The notes beneath the pieces were generated by a model that had not been told where the DNA came from, made no database searches, and saw only the letters and a list, made by a program, of their open reading frames with translations. A DNA stretch of 64,000 nucleotides from Dryomyza anilis (taxonomy: Eukaryota; Arthropoda; Insecta; Diptera; Dryomyzidae), in the NCBI GenBank assembly GCA_951804985.1, contig OX638133.1, forward strand, positions 53,932,122 to 53,996,121, in the 5' to 3' direction. Positions 53,901-64,000 of this stretch are shown one piece after another. Position numbers and translations under genes: made by a program. Each line of letters begins with the position of its first letter. The stretch's first letter is position 1.

Positions 53901-55143
53901 TTTGAATGTAATTAAAAAGTAATACGAAATTACCATACATGTGTTAGGAATGAAGTGTAATTAAATTATAATCGGAATTGAATTTATTTTTGTTTACGTG
54001 TAAACATTACTGTATTGTCCAGCAGAATCTGTCAAATTTACCATAAATATGTTACAATACCAACATAAAATTTTAATTGCGTTTGAATAAACAATTTCTT
54101 GGCACTTTACTTGGTTAAAACTATGTTTCGAAACACAGAAAATGCTAATCAAATCTAAATATTACGTACGCTCGTCATAATTCGATAATTTATCAACTGA
54201 CGAAGTTGGTAACGTTGTGCAGCATTTTCTACCTACGCCATATTTTGCCATCGTTTGAACATATTGATGTTTAAAAACAAACAAAAAAGAAATTGTATTT
54301 AAATAAGTGTAGTCTTGCAACACTCTTCTTGTATACGAAGTGGGCACTCGTTTAGCAGAATTTTCTACGTACTTTTTTTTTGCCGTATTTTGTATAGGGT
54401 AAACATACTGATGTTTGAAAACAAACAAAAAAATTAATTCAAATGTAAATAAAGGAATTCTTGCAGCTCTCTTCTTGTATACAAAGTTGACACTCGGTGA
54501 TCCGCATTTTCTGCGTACGTTTTTTTTGTTGTTCGTTGAGACAAAGTGTTCGCGTCGGTGATAATTTGTAAATTAAATAAATATATAAATTGTGTTACAA
54601 AAAGTACAAATAGTAACAGAGTATAATATAGTGCAGTATGTAATTTCTGAAACTAATTTGAAAAAACCACAAATAAAAATATGTGTTTCGATTTTCAAAG
54701 AGAACTTGGCATGTTTTTTACAATATTTAAATATGTTTCTAAGACAAACATACTACTTTTTGAACTGAAACAACTGATATGTATCACTGGAAACATAACT
54801 TATATTCAGGTCGTTTAAAATCATGTTTTATTTTGAACATATTTATGTTTCGGTTCAAATATTTATTTTATTTGGATATAGTAATTATTATGTTTCCATT
54901 AGAACATACTCCATTTTAAGGGGCAACATTAAAATGATTCCGGGATATTATAATGTAAGTCAGAGCTCATTACAACATTGTTCAAGTCTCAAAACAACCC
55001 TGTTTACAAATGCTTTATCAGTCAATTATATATTATGTTTACATAAAATTCCAAACATACATGTTAATGCCTGCAAAATTATGTTTGGGAGTGCCCTTTT
55101 TTTGCAGCGTGTACATAATAAAGTTTACATCATATGAATAAGT
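50966..55143 (-). repeat. Giant palindrome, right arm
   Basis: 4178 bp, the reverse complement of 46390-50549 with scattered substitutions and small indels. It keeps the outer-end segment deleted from the left arm (near 54930-54980). All internal modules are present in mirror order. Confidence 0.92.
51053..51288 (+). pseudogene. Protein-like stretch in the inner arm (unknown)
   Basis: In the right arm ATG 51053 opens a Lys/Asn/Gln-rich run (MNNKKKKTQPSKNDDN). Near 51130 another phase continues as a Ser/Gly/Lys-rich sequence (ASEHASSSKAAGTVVSKPGSSG) up to a stop at 51286. The mirror lies at 50227-50461 on the minus strand. The composition resembles the basic heads of non-LTR ORF1/gag proteins, but no domain is identifiable. 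A frameshift or an intron must separate the two parts if they ever formed one protein. Confidence 0.3.
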
Positions 55144-55493
<350 letters not shown>

Positions 55494-56019
55494 TGTTACG
55501 AATGCCCCATAGTGCAACAATAATTAATGAGACGAAAGACAATTCGGCATTTAAGCATGTGTTAGAAAGAGACGGAAGATCATTCAGCGCACTGAGGCAG
55601 TGTGCGAGAAAGAGATGGAAGATCAGCGCATTAAAACACATGAGTGCGAATGAGATGCCAATAGCATGCGTCGTTCACGAAACAAGTAGAAGGTTCTCGA
55701 AACAAGTCGAAGCTTGTCGAAACGTGTCGAACTGATGCATGCAGTATATAAGGGAGCCGCATCAGAGGTACAGCACTTCAGTTGTGATTTAATAGTGAAC
55801 TAGTGCGTCTCGTGAGTGAACATTGTAAAGATAAATTGAAGTAATTCAGCAGTTGATATAAGTGATTATTTTTTGGGTTGTTATTTAAATTAATAAAGTT
55901 AATTAATACTAGTTGAAATAATACTAGTTAAAACCAAATATAAGTGCGTTTTTATTTTGTACACAATCCAGCGATACGAACTCGTAGAACAGTTTTCCGT
56001 AGACTGAATTTTCGTAACA
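55494..56019 (+). repeat. Element F 5' LTR
   Basis: TGTTACGAATGCC to TTTTCGTAACA, 526 bp. It has TATATAAGG at 55744 and an arthropod-style initiator TTCAGTTG at 55776, about 33 bases downstream; AATAAA is at 55892. Compared with the 3' LTR it lacks two short pieces near its start. Confidence 0.92.
55744..55783 (+). promoter_or_regulatory. Element F core promoter
   Basis: TATATAAGG (55744-55752) followed by the initiator-like TCAGTT (55777). The same pair is present in the 3' LTR near 61421 and 61454. Its U3/R position fits the start of genomic RNA. Confidence 0.7.
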
Positions 56020-56038
56020 TTGGTGTCAGAAGTGGGAT
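56020..56038 (+). promoter_or_regulatory. Element F primer-binding site
   Basis: T followed by TGGTGTCAGAAGTGGGAT directly after the LTR. Element G has a similar TCAGAAGTGGGAT after its LTR, suggesting related primer use. Confidence 0.75.
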
Positions 56039-56050
56039 TGTGATACAAAA

Positions 56051-57542
56051 TGGTTAAATTCGAACCACTTAAAGTCGACTTAAAGTCGAGCTAAAGAAGG
56101 AGCTGGCGATTCATAATCTTCCAACTGTAGCTACAAAAATAGAGCTACAAAAACGTCTAATGGAAAAATTAGAGAACCAAGGCATTGCCTTGCAGAGCAC
56201 GAGTTTGAAGTGGAAGCTGCAACAGCGACATCGATAAGTGTGGACACGGAGCAAAAAGAACAGTCCCAAAGTTTTGATATGAGCCAGTTGCTCGGAGCAA
56301 TACAACAACAGCTCCAAGAAAATTCCAACAAAATGGAACATAAGCTTCATGAAAATTCCAACAAATTAGATAAAAAATGTCTGTAAAATTCAAAACAGCT
56401 TCAAGAAAATTCAAATCAGCTTCAAGCTAAAATGGAACAGAAACTTCTAGAAAATTCAAAACAGCTACAAGAAAATTCGACCAGAATGGAACAGAAACTT
56501 CAAGAAAATTCAAATCGACTTGAGGTGAAATTGCTAGAAAATTCCAACCAACATCAAGAAAAAATGGAGTTACAGATGCATGAACAGTCTAAGCAGCTTC
56601 TAGAAGTTTCTAATACACTCAATGGCAAAGTAAAAGATCTTGAGGGATATGGAAGTTAGCGTTGATGATAAAATTAATGGAATCGACCAGAAGCTCCAGA
56701 AAATGCAAAAAGATTTCGAAGTGTTGCAAATAAATGGACCCTCACAACATGTTGTCAGTGGTACAAGGTTTAAGTCGTCGATTTATGATGGAACCACAGC
56801 GTTCAACATTTTCAAGGTGCACTTTGAGACCACGGCTGTAAGTAATCGATGGAGCAATGAGGACAGCGTAGCCGCACTTATCGTGGCGCTTAAAGGAGGC
56901 GCAGCCAAAGAAGTGCAGACTGTTCCAGATAGTGATCGAAACATTTATTTAGCGGTTATGTCTGCACTGCAACGAAAATACGGCAGTGATCACATGAAGC
57001 AAATCTACAGAATGGAACTAAACTGCCGAATGCAAAGAAATGGTGAAACATTGCAGGCGTATGCAGCGGACGTCGAGAGGCTTGCACATTTGTCGTATGC
57101 AGATTCAACGAATGATTTCATAGAAAAAAGCAAGATCGAAGTCTTCGTTGACGGTATACGTGATCCGGAAACAAGACGTGCCACATTAACAATGCCGAAA
57201 GTGACATTTACGGAAACTGTAACCACAGCGCTAACACAGGAGACAGCAACTACGTTGTGCCGCCCAGCGCCAAAGGTCTGTAAACTTGATGTGGAGAATG
57301 AAGATCTACTTCTGGTAATTTGCCAAGCGTTTAAAAGTGAAGCTAAACCAGATTACACTGCTGTCAACCGAGACACCCAATTTAAAGGTAAATGTTACAA
57401 CTGTGATACATATGGGCATTTGGCCCGTGATTGTCGTAAAAAACGCAAGCGCTCAATGAATCCATTTGCAAATGAACCCCGACATGAAGAAACCCAGGAT
57501 CATGTCCAAAATAACGTAAATTTTAATCAATCTTTAAACTAA
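56051..57542 (+). pseudogene. Element F gag
   Basis: ATG 56051 begins MVKFEPLKVDLKS, but frameshifts and stops interrupt the first 350 bp, where other phases show a SAP-like segment (ELAIHNLPTVATKIELQKRL). Between about 56290 and 56640 comes a striking coiled-coil of short repeats (LQENSNKMEQKL-type). From 56640 the frame is open to 57542: YDGTTAFNIFKVHFET and VAALIVALKGGAAKEV mark the capsid domain, KIEVFVDGIRDPETRRATL its C-terminal part, and CYNCDTYGHLARDC (near 57394) is the single nucleocapsid zinc knuckle, followed by basic KKRKR. Confidence 0.88.
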
Positions 57543-58233
57543 AACGAGTCAGTTCGGCGGGGCACGATCTGACTCCCTTAACCGATTGCCCAGAATCCCC
57601 ATTTCACAAATTGCTCGAAAGCCAAATAGCTTAACTGTCGAAGGACTCATTGATTGTACAGCATATATGGTAACATTGGATACGGGAGCTTCACACTCGA
57701 TAATAAGAAGTAACCTTGTTAAGGATAAAGTAGAGCCACTTGTAGGAATAAGATTACAAACAGCTACAGGTGAAGAGGCCCCTATCAGAGGAAAGATTAC
57801 CAAGAAAATAACGATTGGTACTACGACAGTTAAGCATGATTTTATTGTGGCAGAAATAGTAGACGAAATAATACTTGGCATGGACTTCATGATAAAGAAC
57901 GGTTTCTCACTTGATTTAACAAGAAAAATTTTGAATTATGCCAACACAGAGATCCAACTAAATATTGATTGTGACCAGAGCCCGAAAATGAAACAAGTTA
58001 CTGCTTACAAAAATAGAAAAATTCCACCTAATTCAGAAGCAATTGTTTGGGCGAAGTTAAATGGAGATTGTGGGATAAGCAAGTTGTGGGTTATTGAAGC
58101 AAACGAAGAGCTGTATAAAAGTAACATAGTGGTAGGAAGAACACTTGTTGAGGCGGAGAAAGACAGAATTGTAGCTATAAGAGTTCTTAATTTGGAAAAA
58201 TCGTCAAAATTAATCAAAAAGGAACAGTGGTAG
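57543..58233 (+). pseudogene. Element F aspartic protease
   Basis: The frame is shifted +1 relative to gag and open to 58233. The retropepsin active site TLDTGASHSIIRS is near 57675, the flap region follows, and DEIILGMDFMIKNG near 57865 supplies the second conserved block. The enzyme would cut Gag-Pol. The frame ends in a stop instead of running into RT, so another shift is needed near 58230. Confidence 0.88.
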
Positions 58234-60084
58234 GCCAGTGTCAAGAGGCATCAGCGATTATAAATTGCGAGTCAAATACATCAAAGGACTATGTCACACC
58301 GCAAATAAACAAACAATCTACTCACAAGTTTATAAATGAGTGGACGAAGGATTTGGCTGCCAATGAAAAGAATCAAGTTGAAAAGCTAATTAATAAATAT
58401 CGATGTATATTTGCTGAAAAGGGTCAAAAGGATGGCAGAACTGCCATTGTAAAACATCGAATAGACACTGGTGATTCTAACCCAATTCGTCAAGCACCAA
58501 GAAGAGTACCACTTGCCAAACGGGATGAAGTGTCACATTTAGTCTAAGAGATGGACAAAAATGGTGTCGTGGAACCATCAGAAAGCCCATGGAGCTCACC
58601 AGTGGTGTTGGTTAAAAAGAAGGATGGTAGTACACGGTCTTGCGTTGATTACTAAAAGTTAAATGATGTAACCAAGAAGGATAGCTATCCATTGCCTAGA
58701 ATCGACGATACCTTGGATACACTCTCTAATGCAAAATGGTTTTCTACGTTAGACTTGCAAAGCGGTTACTGGCAAGTAGAAATCGATAAGAACGATCGAG
58801 AGAAGACTGCATTCAGTACTGGCGATGGACTATGGAAATTTCTGGTAATGCCATTTGGACTGTGCAATGCCCCAGCTACATTCGAGCGGTTAATGGAGCA
58901 CGTATTAAAATGTTTACACTGGAAAACAAGCCTTACCTTACCTTGATGACATAATTGTTATGGGCAAGGATTTCAACGAATATCTAAGAAATCGAGAGGA
59001 AGTATTCCTTCGATTGACAAATGCGGGTCTACAACTTAGCCCAAAGAAATGCTCACTTTTCAAGAAAGAAGTCAAGTATCTGGGTCATCAAGTTACCACG
59101 GAAGGAGTGCATACCGATGAGGATAAAATAGTTGCAGTCAAGGAGTGGCCCAGACCGCAAAATCTACATGACCTACGAAGTTTCTTGGGGCTATGTACAT
59201 ACTACAGACGATTTGTTCTAGGTTTTGCCAATGTTGCAAGCAGTCTTCATGATTTGACAAGAAAGAACCGCGCATTTCAATGGAGCGATGATCAAGAAAG
59301 GGCATTTTTGAAATTAAAAGATCTACTGTGCTCGGCACCAATTCTTGCGTATCCAATTCCAAGTGAGAAATTTATACTTGATACGGATGCAAGTGGATAC
59401 GGAATAGGCGGAGTTCTCTCTCATGTGATCAATGGGCAAGAAAAAGTGATCGCATTCTACAGTAAAACATTGTCCAAGCCCGAGCGAAATTACTGTGTCA
59501 CCAGGAGGGAGCTTCTTGCTCTAATTGAAAGTGTGAAAAATTTCCATAAGTATCTGTACGGACAAGAGTTTCACTTGAGAACCGATCACGCAGCACTACG
59601 ATGGTTACTTCAGTTCAAAGATCTGGAAGGCCAAATTGCGCGTTGGATAGAACGATTACAGAGCTACGATTTCTCAATCGAACATCGTAAAGAAGGAAAT
59701 CATGGAAATGCAGATGCTCTGTCACGACGCCCATGTAAACTAGAATGCAGACATTGTTCAAGAGCGGAAGGGAAAGAAAACATAATTGACATTCGTTTGC
59801 TAAATGTTTTGCCCGATGAAAAATGGACTTCGGAACAAATTCAAATTGATCAAAAGAGTGATCCCGATCTCAGAAAAATCATGAAGTTCAAGGCACAGCA
59901 AAGAAAACCATCATGGGAAGATATAGCTGCCGATAGTCCAATAACTAAAGCTTACTGGGCACAGTGGCTGAGCTTAAAACTGCAAAATGGTTGCTTATAT
60001 CGCTCCTGGGAAAGCGAAGATTTTGATCGTTGTTCCCAAGTCAAAAGTAAAAGAGATATTAGCGGAATACCATGGTGGATCTAG
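58227..60084 (+). pseudogene. Element F reverse transcriptase and RNase H
   Basis: One phase runs from 58227 to about 58935 with RT blocks: [28 protein letters not shown] (first Asp); FLVMPFGLCNAPATF. It is broken by in-frame stops at 58545 and 58653. A duplicated TTACC near 58930 shifts the frame just before the catalytic LDD. From 58960 a long frame covers the RT connection (HLGH-type KYLGHQVTTEGV; LRSFLGLCTYYRRF) and RNase H (LDTDASGYGIGGVLSH; the RTDHAALRWLL and NADALSRRP blocks). Catalytic Asp residues of RNase H are visible in DTDAS and RTDHA. Confidence 0.92.
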
Positions 60085-61138
60085 TGGAGGTCATTTAGGT
60101 ATAAATAAAACGGTCGAAAAAGTAAAGAAACGTTTTTATTGGGTTGGATGCCAAGAGTCAGTCGCCGATTGGATTCGCAGTTGTCCACAATGTGTACCAG
60201 CAAAAGGACCAACAGTCAGAAGTCGCGGCAGAATGCATCAGTACAACGTGGGAGCACCATTCGAGCGTATTGCAATGGATGTAGCCGGACCGTTTCTAAT
60301 CAGTGACGCGGGTAATAAGTATGTCCTTGTCGTAATTGACTACTTCAGCAAATGACCTGAAGTGTATCCCATGCCGAATCAAGAAGCCACAACAGTTACG
60401 GATGCATTAGTTAACAACTGGGTAAGCCGTTTTGGAGTACCGTTGGAATTGCATTCAGATCAAGGAAGAAATTTTGAGTCTGCAGTGTTTAAGGAAGTAT
60501 GCAAAGTCCTCAACATACACAAAACACGAACAACGCCTTTGCACCCGCAATCAGACGACATGGTGGAGAGATTCAATCGGACTTTGGAAGAGTATCTGAG
60601 AAAAGTGGTTGATAAAAATCAAAAAGATTGGGATACACACATACCACTATTTCTCATGGCTTATCGAACGGCGGTTCATGATACCACAGTAGCTTCACCA
60701 TCTAAAGTTGTTTTTGGAACAGACTTAAGATTACCTGCGGATTTAAAGTTTGAAGCGAGTCCTTCAGATGAAATTCTTATACACAATTATGTTTCCAGAA
60801 AAAGTGTAGAAATGAACGAAGTGCATCAATTTTTAAGACAGCGTACACAATTTGCGAGTGATAAGATGAAGACCAGATACGACTTGCGCACAAATTCAGA
60901 GGGATTTACGGAAGGTGAGCTTGTTTTTCTCTATAACCCACAAAGGAAGAAAGGCTTATCCCCTAAGCTACAAACACACTGGGAAGGACCATATAAGATA
61001 ATTAAAAGAATTAACGATGTCGTGTATCGGATTCAGAATACTGCAGGTGTTAGAGGAAAAATGAAAGTAGTACATTTAGAAAGGTTGGCGCCATTCAGAG
61101 AGAGAGGATTAACATCTGTTCGGGACGAACAGATTTAG
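59987..61138 (+). pseudogene. Element F integrase
   Basis: A further phase holds the HHCC zinc-binding region (HLGINKTVEKVKKRFYW...CPQC). Next is the catalytic core with MDVAGPF (first Asp), HSDQGRNFES (second Asp) and VERFNRTLEEYL (Glu), then FLMAYRTAVHDTT and a C-terminal GELVFLYNPQRKKGLSPKL...WEGPYKI domain. An in-frame TGA lies at 60353-60355 in the core, and the link from RNase H needs a frameshift near 60030. The rest is open to 61138, with all three DDE residues retained. Confidence 0.92.
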
Positions 61139-61149
61139 GTGGAGGGCAG
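61136..61149 (+). promoter_or_regulatory. Element F polypurine tract
   Basis: AGGTGGAGGGCAG directly precedes the 3' LTR; the pol stop codon overlaps its start. Confidence 0.8.
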
Positions 61150-61691
61150 TGTTACGAAATGATGTAATTTGCCCCATAGTGCAAGCAATCAACAATAATT
61201 AATGAGACGAAAGACAATTCAGCGCACTAAGCATGTATTAGAAAGAGTCGGAAGATCATTCAGCGCACTGAGGCAGTGTGCGAGAAAGAGATGGAAGATC
61301 AGCGCATTAAAACACATGAGTGCGAATGAGATGCCAATAGCATGCGTCATTCACGAAACGAGTAGAAGGTTCTCGAAACAAGTCGAAGCTTGTCGAAACG
61401 TGTCGAACTGATGCATGCAGTATATAAGGGAGCCGCATCAGAGGTACAGCACTTCAGTTGTGATTTAATAGTGAACTAGTGCGTCTCGTGAGTGAACATT
61501 GTAAAGATAAATTGAAGTAATTCAGCAGTTGATATAAGTGATTATTCTTTGGGTTGTTATTTAAATTAATAAAGTTAATTAATACTAGTTGAAATAATAC
61601 TAGTTGAAACCAAATATAAGTGCGTTTTATTTTGTACACAATCCAGCGATACGAACTCGTAGAACAGTTTTCCGTAGACTGAATTTTTGAC

Positions 61692-61694
<3 letters not shown>
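61150..61694 (+). repeat. Element F 3' LTR
   Basis: Closely matches 55494-56019 with small indels. Its last bases (TTTTTGACACA) differ from the 5' LTR end (TTTTCGTAACA), then (AT)n follows, so the final few bases are eroded or were copied differently. Confidence 0.9.

Positions 61695-61749
<55 letters not shown>
61695..61749. repeat. (AT)n microsatellite between elements F and G
   Basis: Pure alternating AT of about 55 bp separating two LTR elements. Confidence 0.95.
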
Positions 61750-61753
<4 letters not shown>

Positions 61754-61970
61754 AGCGTCGCGGCGTAAGCAGCGCACGAACACGAAGCGCTTGGCTTCGT
61801 CAAAGCCAATCGCCAGTTGTTGACTACCGCTAACCAGTGCAGACGTGCATAGCGCGCTTCGCTATTACATTTATATTCCTATTTTACTTTTCTAATAAAA
61901 AACTTTAATTATATTTTAAATAACCTGACAAAGCAGTGTTTTAATTATCTATATTTCGGACATTCTTACA
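61750..61970 (+). repeat. Element G 5' LTR
   Basis: TGTAAGCGTCGCGGCG to ACATTCTTACA, 221 bp, with a GC-rich first third and AATAAA-like AATAAAAAAC near 61900. Assigned from its TG...CA ends and the primer-binding-like sequence that follows; the partner LTR is outside the window. Confidence 0.7.
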
Positions 61971-62610
61971 ATTCAGAAGTGGGATGCAAATACAAAAGCA
62001 TTCATCGAAAGTTACGCAACGAAAATTTATGCAACGAACATAAATGCATACATACGAAAACGAACGCGAAAAGTAGAAACGTCGTGAATATTCTATAAGC
62101 GAAAAACGGAATCGATAGCGTCTCTACATAGCAACCTACTTTCGGTAGGCAACAACTCAAAACGTAAGGAAACGAAAACACAACGCCTGTGTTAAACGAA
62201 CGATATACATTGCACTTTCTCTAACGTTCAGAACAGCAGCGAATGTAAAACGAAAAGAAAATACGAAACACAACGCATGTGCATGTGTTAAACAAAACGA
62301 TAGAACACAGCGTATGTGTTGAACGAAAATATACATTGCGCTTGCTCCAACGTGTGGAACAGCCAATGCGAAACGTAAGAAAATAAACGAAACGATAACA
62401 ACAGCGCAAGTGTCAAACGGCTATGAAGTAAAATAGAAAAACAATAAATGAAACGCATTGCGCTGGTGTACGCGAATAATTGAACACTTCAGTGTTAATT
62501 TGCAAGCGTAGCAAACGTGTTGACTCTCAAACGAATATTAATTTAATTTGAAAACGAAATTAACGTGTCGATTTTCACAACAAAACAAACGTAAAATAAA
62601 TATAAAAAAA
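61971..62610 (+). promoter_or_regulatory. Element G primer-binding region and leader
   Basis: ATTCAGAAGTGGGATGC follows the LTR, resembling the TCAGAAGTGGGAT of element F but lacking its TGGTG start. The 600-bp leader has many AACGAAAACG and ATGTGTTAAACGA-like repeats and no coding frame. Confidence 0.55.
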
Positions 62611-63700
62611 ATGACGGCGATAAATTCACTCCGTGTCGAACAGTTGAAGGAACTGTTGCGCGAACGCAATTTGTCTGTGGCTGGTTTAAAGCCAGAACTG
62701 GTGTTGCGTCTTTGTGACGCCGTAGGCGGTGACGAGGTTGAATTTGATGGAGGTGCATCAGTTCAGGCGCAAATAAATGAGCTGAAAGACATGATGGAAA
62801 AGGTGATGACGCTATCGAACACAGCGCAGTAGCTGCAGTTGCGTCGAGTGTGCAGCATTCTGAACGGGAGCGTAATGCGACACCATGCGCTGCATCACAA
62901 CCTTTGTCCGTCGGTCGCGCGCATTTTTCAGTGATAGAGATTGCCGAATCCTTTCCAGATTTCGATCCTACGAATTCAAGGTCGCTGTCGGTTGAACAAT
63001 TCGTGGCCCGCGTAAACGTTACAATCAGTGGGAAGAAAAATGTCTTCTGCTAGCGGTGTAAAGTCGACTCAAGGGTACCGCGAAATTATGGCTCGATGCT
63101 TCGCCGCGTCTGTTTACAAATTGGCGAGACTTTGCAAATAGCTTGACTGCAGAATTCGGGTGTGTTTTAGACGAAGCGAACATTCATTACAAAATGAGTC
63201 AAACCACGCGCAATTTAAACGAACTCATAACCGACTGTTGTTTTCGTATGAGCGCTCATGGTCGACGGTACCAATTAAGTGAAAAGGCAATAATTAAGTA
63301 CACACGTGACGGTTTAAAGTATCGCGAGTTGCAAATGGTAACGGCAGCAACACGTTTCGAAACGATGAAAGATATGCGCGAGTGCTGTGACGAATACCTT
63401 AAAAATTTACCAAGTGCGAAATTTGTAAAACAAGACTACGGTGCACAATCAAAAAGTAGTGATGGTGACGATCTCGATGCGAAAAATTATGTGACACCTG
63501 AACAGGTCATAAAGACATTACGTGCTACAATTGTGGTGGCGTCGGACATATATCAAGCCAATGTTCTATACGTTGCAGCGATTGTGGTAAAGTACACGCG
63601 CGTAATGAACCAGAAAACTGTGGCAAACAAAATATGTTCGTACGTAAAGCAAGCTTTAAATGGAATGAAGCTTTCGAAAAAACAATTAATATCGGTGGCT
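62611..63700 (+). pseudogene. Element G gag
   Basis: ATG 62611 begins MTAINSLRVEQLKELLRERN, a SAP-type helix-loop motif, then a short coiled-coil-like stretch, and stops at 62830. Other phases continue the protein. 62850-63053 contains FPDFDPTNSRSLSVEQFVARV, the start of the capsid domain. 63143-63500 holds DEANIHYKMSQTTRNLNELI and RRYQLSEKAIIKYTRDGL, the rest of the capsid. Then, in a shifted phase, two zinc knuckles appear near 63513-63620 (CYNCGGVGHISSQC and a second CSDCGKVHARNEPENC). At least three breaks occur. Confidence 0.82.
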
Positions 63701-64000
63701 TGAAATGAACTGCTTTCTTAGATACTGGTAGTCAGTGCAGTATGATTCGTAGATCGGTCGCGGATATGTTGGTCGAAAAAAGAATGAAATGTTCTATCAA
63801 AATTAGTGGCATGTGTGGCGGTGTACGTTTTGCGAAGGAAAAAATATTCACAATGATAGCCGTCGACGACGTAACGATTAATTCTGAACTATATATCGTT
63901 GACAACGACCTGTTAACTTCGGACGTATTGCTTGGGCAGAATGTGTTGCAGGATCAACAAATGTGTACATTAATTAGCAGTGGAAAAATCGAATTTAAAG
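63700..64000 (+). pseudogene. Element G aspartic protease, partial
   Basis: After a stop near 63703 the phase reads TAFLDTGSQCSMIRRSV, the retropepsin active site (DTG). Near 63925 comes SDVLLGQNVLQDQ, the second conserved block with the usual L-G-x-x-x-L pattern. It is open to the window edge; RT is expected beyond. Confidence 0.85.

Larger units (their letters stand above)
46390..55143. mobile_element. Giant palindrome (fold-back type element), 8.75 kb
   Basis: The two halves are reverse complements along their whole length. Outer ends are ACTTATTCATATGATG at 46390 and its complement ending at 55143. The inner ends are 50549 and 50966, where a 416-bp unique spacer begins. Paired positions sum to 101503-101515 over most of the arms, so indels are few. 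Family fragments at 2811-3145 and 45478-45665 show it is a dispersed repeat, not only a local inversion. No transposase, RT or integrase is recognisable. It could be a long-inverted-repeat fold-back transposon or a self-inverted duplication of an older repeat. Confidence 0.92.
55494..61694 (+). mobile_element. Gypsy-type LTR retrotransposon F, nearly full length
   Basis: 5' LTR, primer-binding site, gag, protease, RT, RNase H, integrase, polypurine tract and 3' LTR are all present in order. The coding region is complete in content but carries several stops and frameshifts. Both outer edges touch (AT)n tracts, so the target was probably an AT microsatellite and no distinct duplication can be read. 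A degraded relative lies at 25542-26455 in opposite orientation. Confidence 0.93.
61750..64000 (+). mobile_element. Gypsy-type LTR retrotransposon G, runs off the window
   Basis: 5' LTR (61750-61970), primer-binding region, long leader, gag with zinc knuckles and the start of protease are visible; the rest lies beyond 64000. Gag carries stops and frameshifts, so the copy is defective. Confidence 0.88.

Overview
The window looks like a transposable-element graveyard from an insect genome, most likely a dipteran. It is very AT-rich, with long (AT)n tracts and no convincing intact host gene. It holds Ty3/gypsy elements, an envelope-bearing insect errantivirus-like element, BEL/Pao, Jockey-like and RTE-like non-LTR pieces, tRNA-headed SINEs, hAT-type and fold-back repeats. 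The species cannot be named from sequence alone.

Layout. 0.7-4.3 kb: errantivirus-type LTR fragment (family B), truncated SINE, gypsy integrase fragment and an end fragment of the giant-palindrome family. 4.65-9.05 kb: a gypsy element (E) with both LTRs and a GATA target duplication, its pol mostly replaced by an unidentified coding segment, and a solo LTR (family A) with its own GACT duplication inside the protease. 9.8-16.6 kb: repeat H, decayed pol and Jockey fragments, a fold-back, short tandem repeats and LTR-B. 14.9-19.0 kb: copies of a 455-bp tandem repeat whose monomers carry hammerhead self-cleaving ribozyme folds, interrupted by an RTE-like insertion. 19.1-31 kb: repeat H in reverse, a 2-kb fold-back with a SINE in its loop, an errantivirus env remnant, LTR-B with PBS and leader, gypsy and errantivirus gag remnants, and an hAT-type MITE with a perfect 8-bp duplication.

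29.4-41.7 kb is one gypsy element (D) broken by nested insertions: a palindromic repeat in its LTR, a SINE next to its primer-binding site, an internally deleted BEL/Pao element inside gag (5-bp duplication GCACC), and an errantivirus-like piece (3' LTR plus a nearly full-length env with three in-frame stops) between gag and protease. 42.2-43.5 kb holds two small inverted-repeat elements and a possible host exon. 46.39-55.14 kb is a giant palindrome with arms of about 4.17 kb and a 416-bp spacer, itself built of smaller inverted and tandem repeats. 55.49-61.69 kb is a gypsy element (F) with two LTRs and gag-pol carrying scattered stops and frameshifts. From 61.75 kb a further gypsy element (G) runs off the window. 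F and G both abut (AT)n tracts.

No host gene set works together here. The functional themes are retrotransposition (gag, protease, RT, RNase H, integrase, env), nesting, fold-back sequences able to make double-stranded RNA, and a ribozyme-bearing retrozyme-like array. Element letters (A-H) are mine, not database names.
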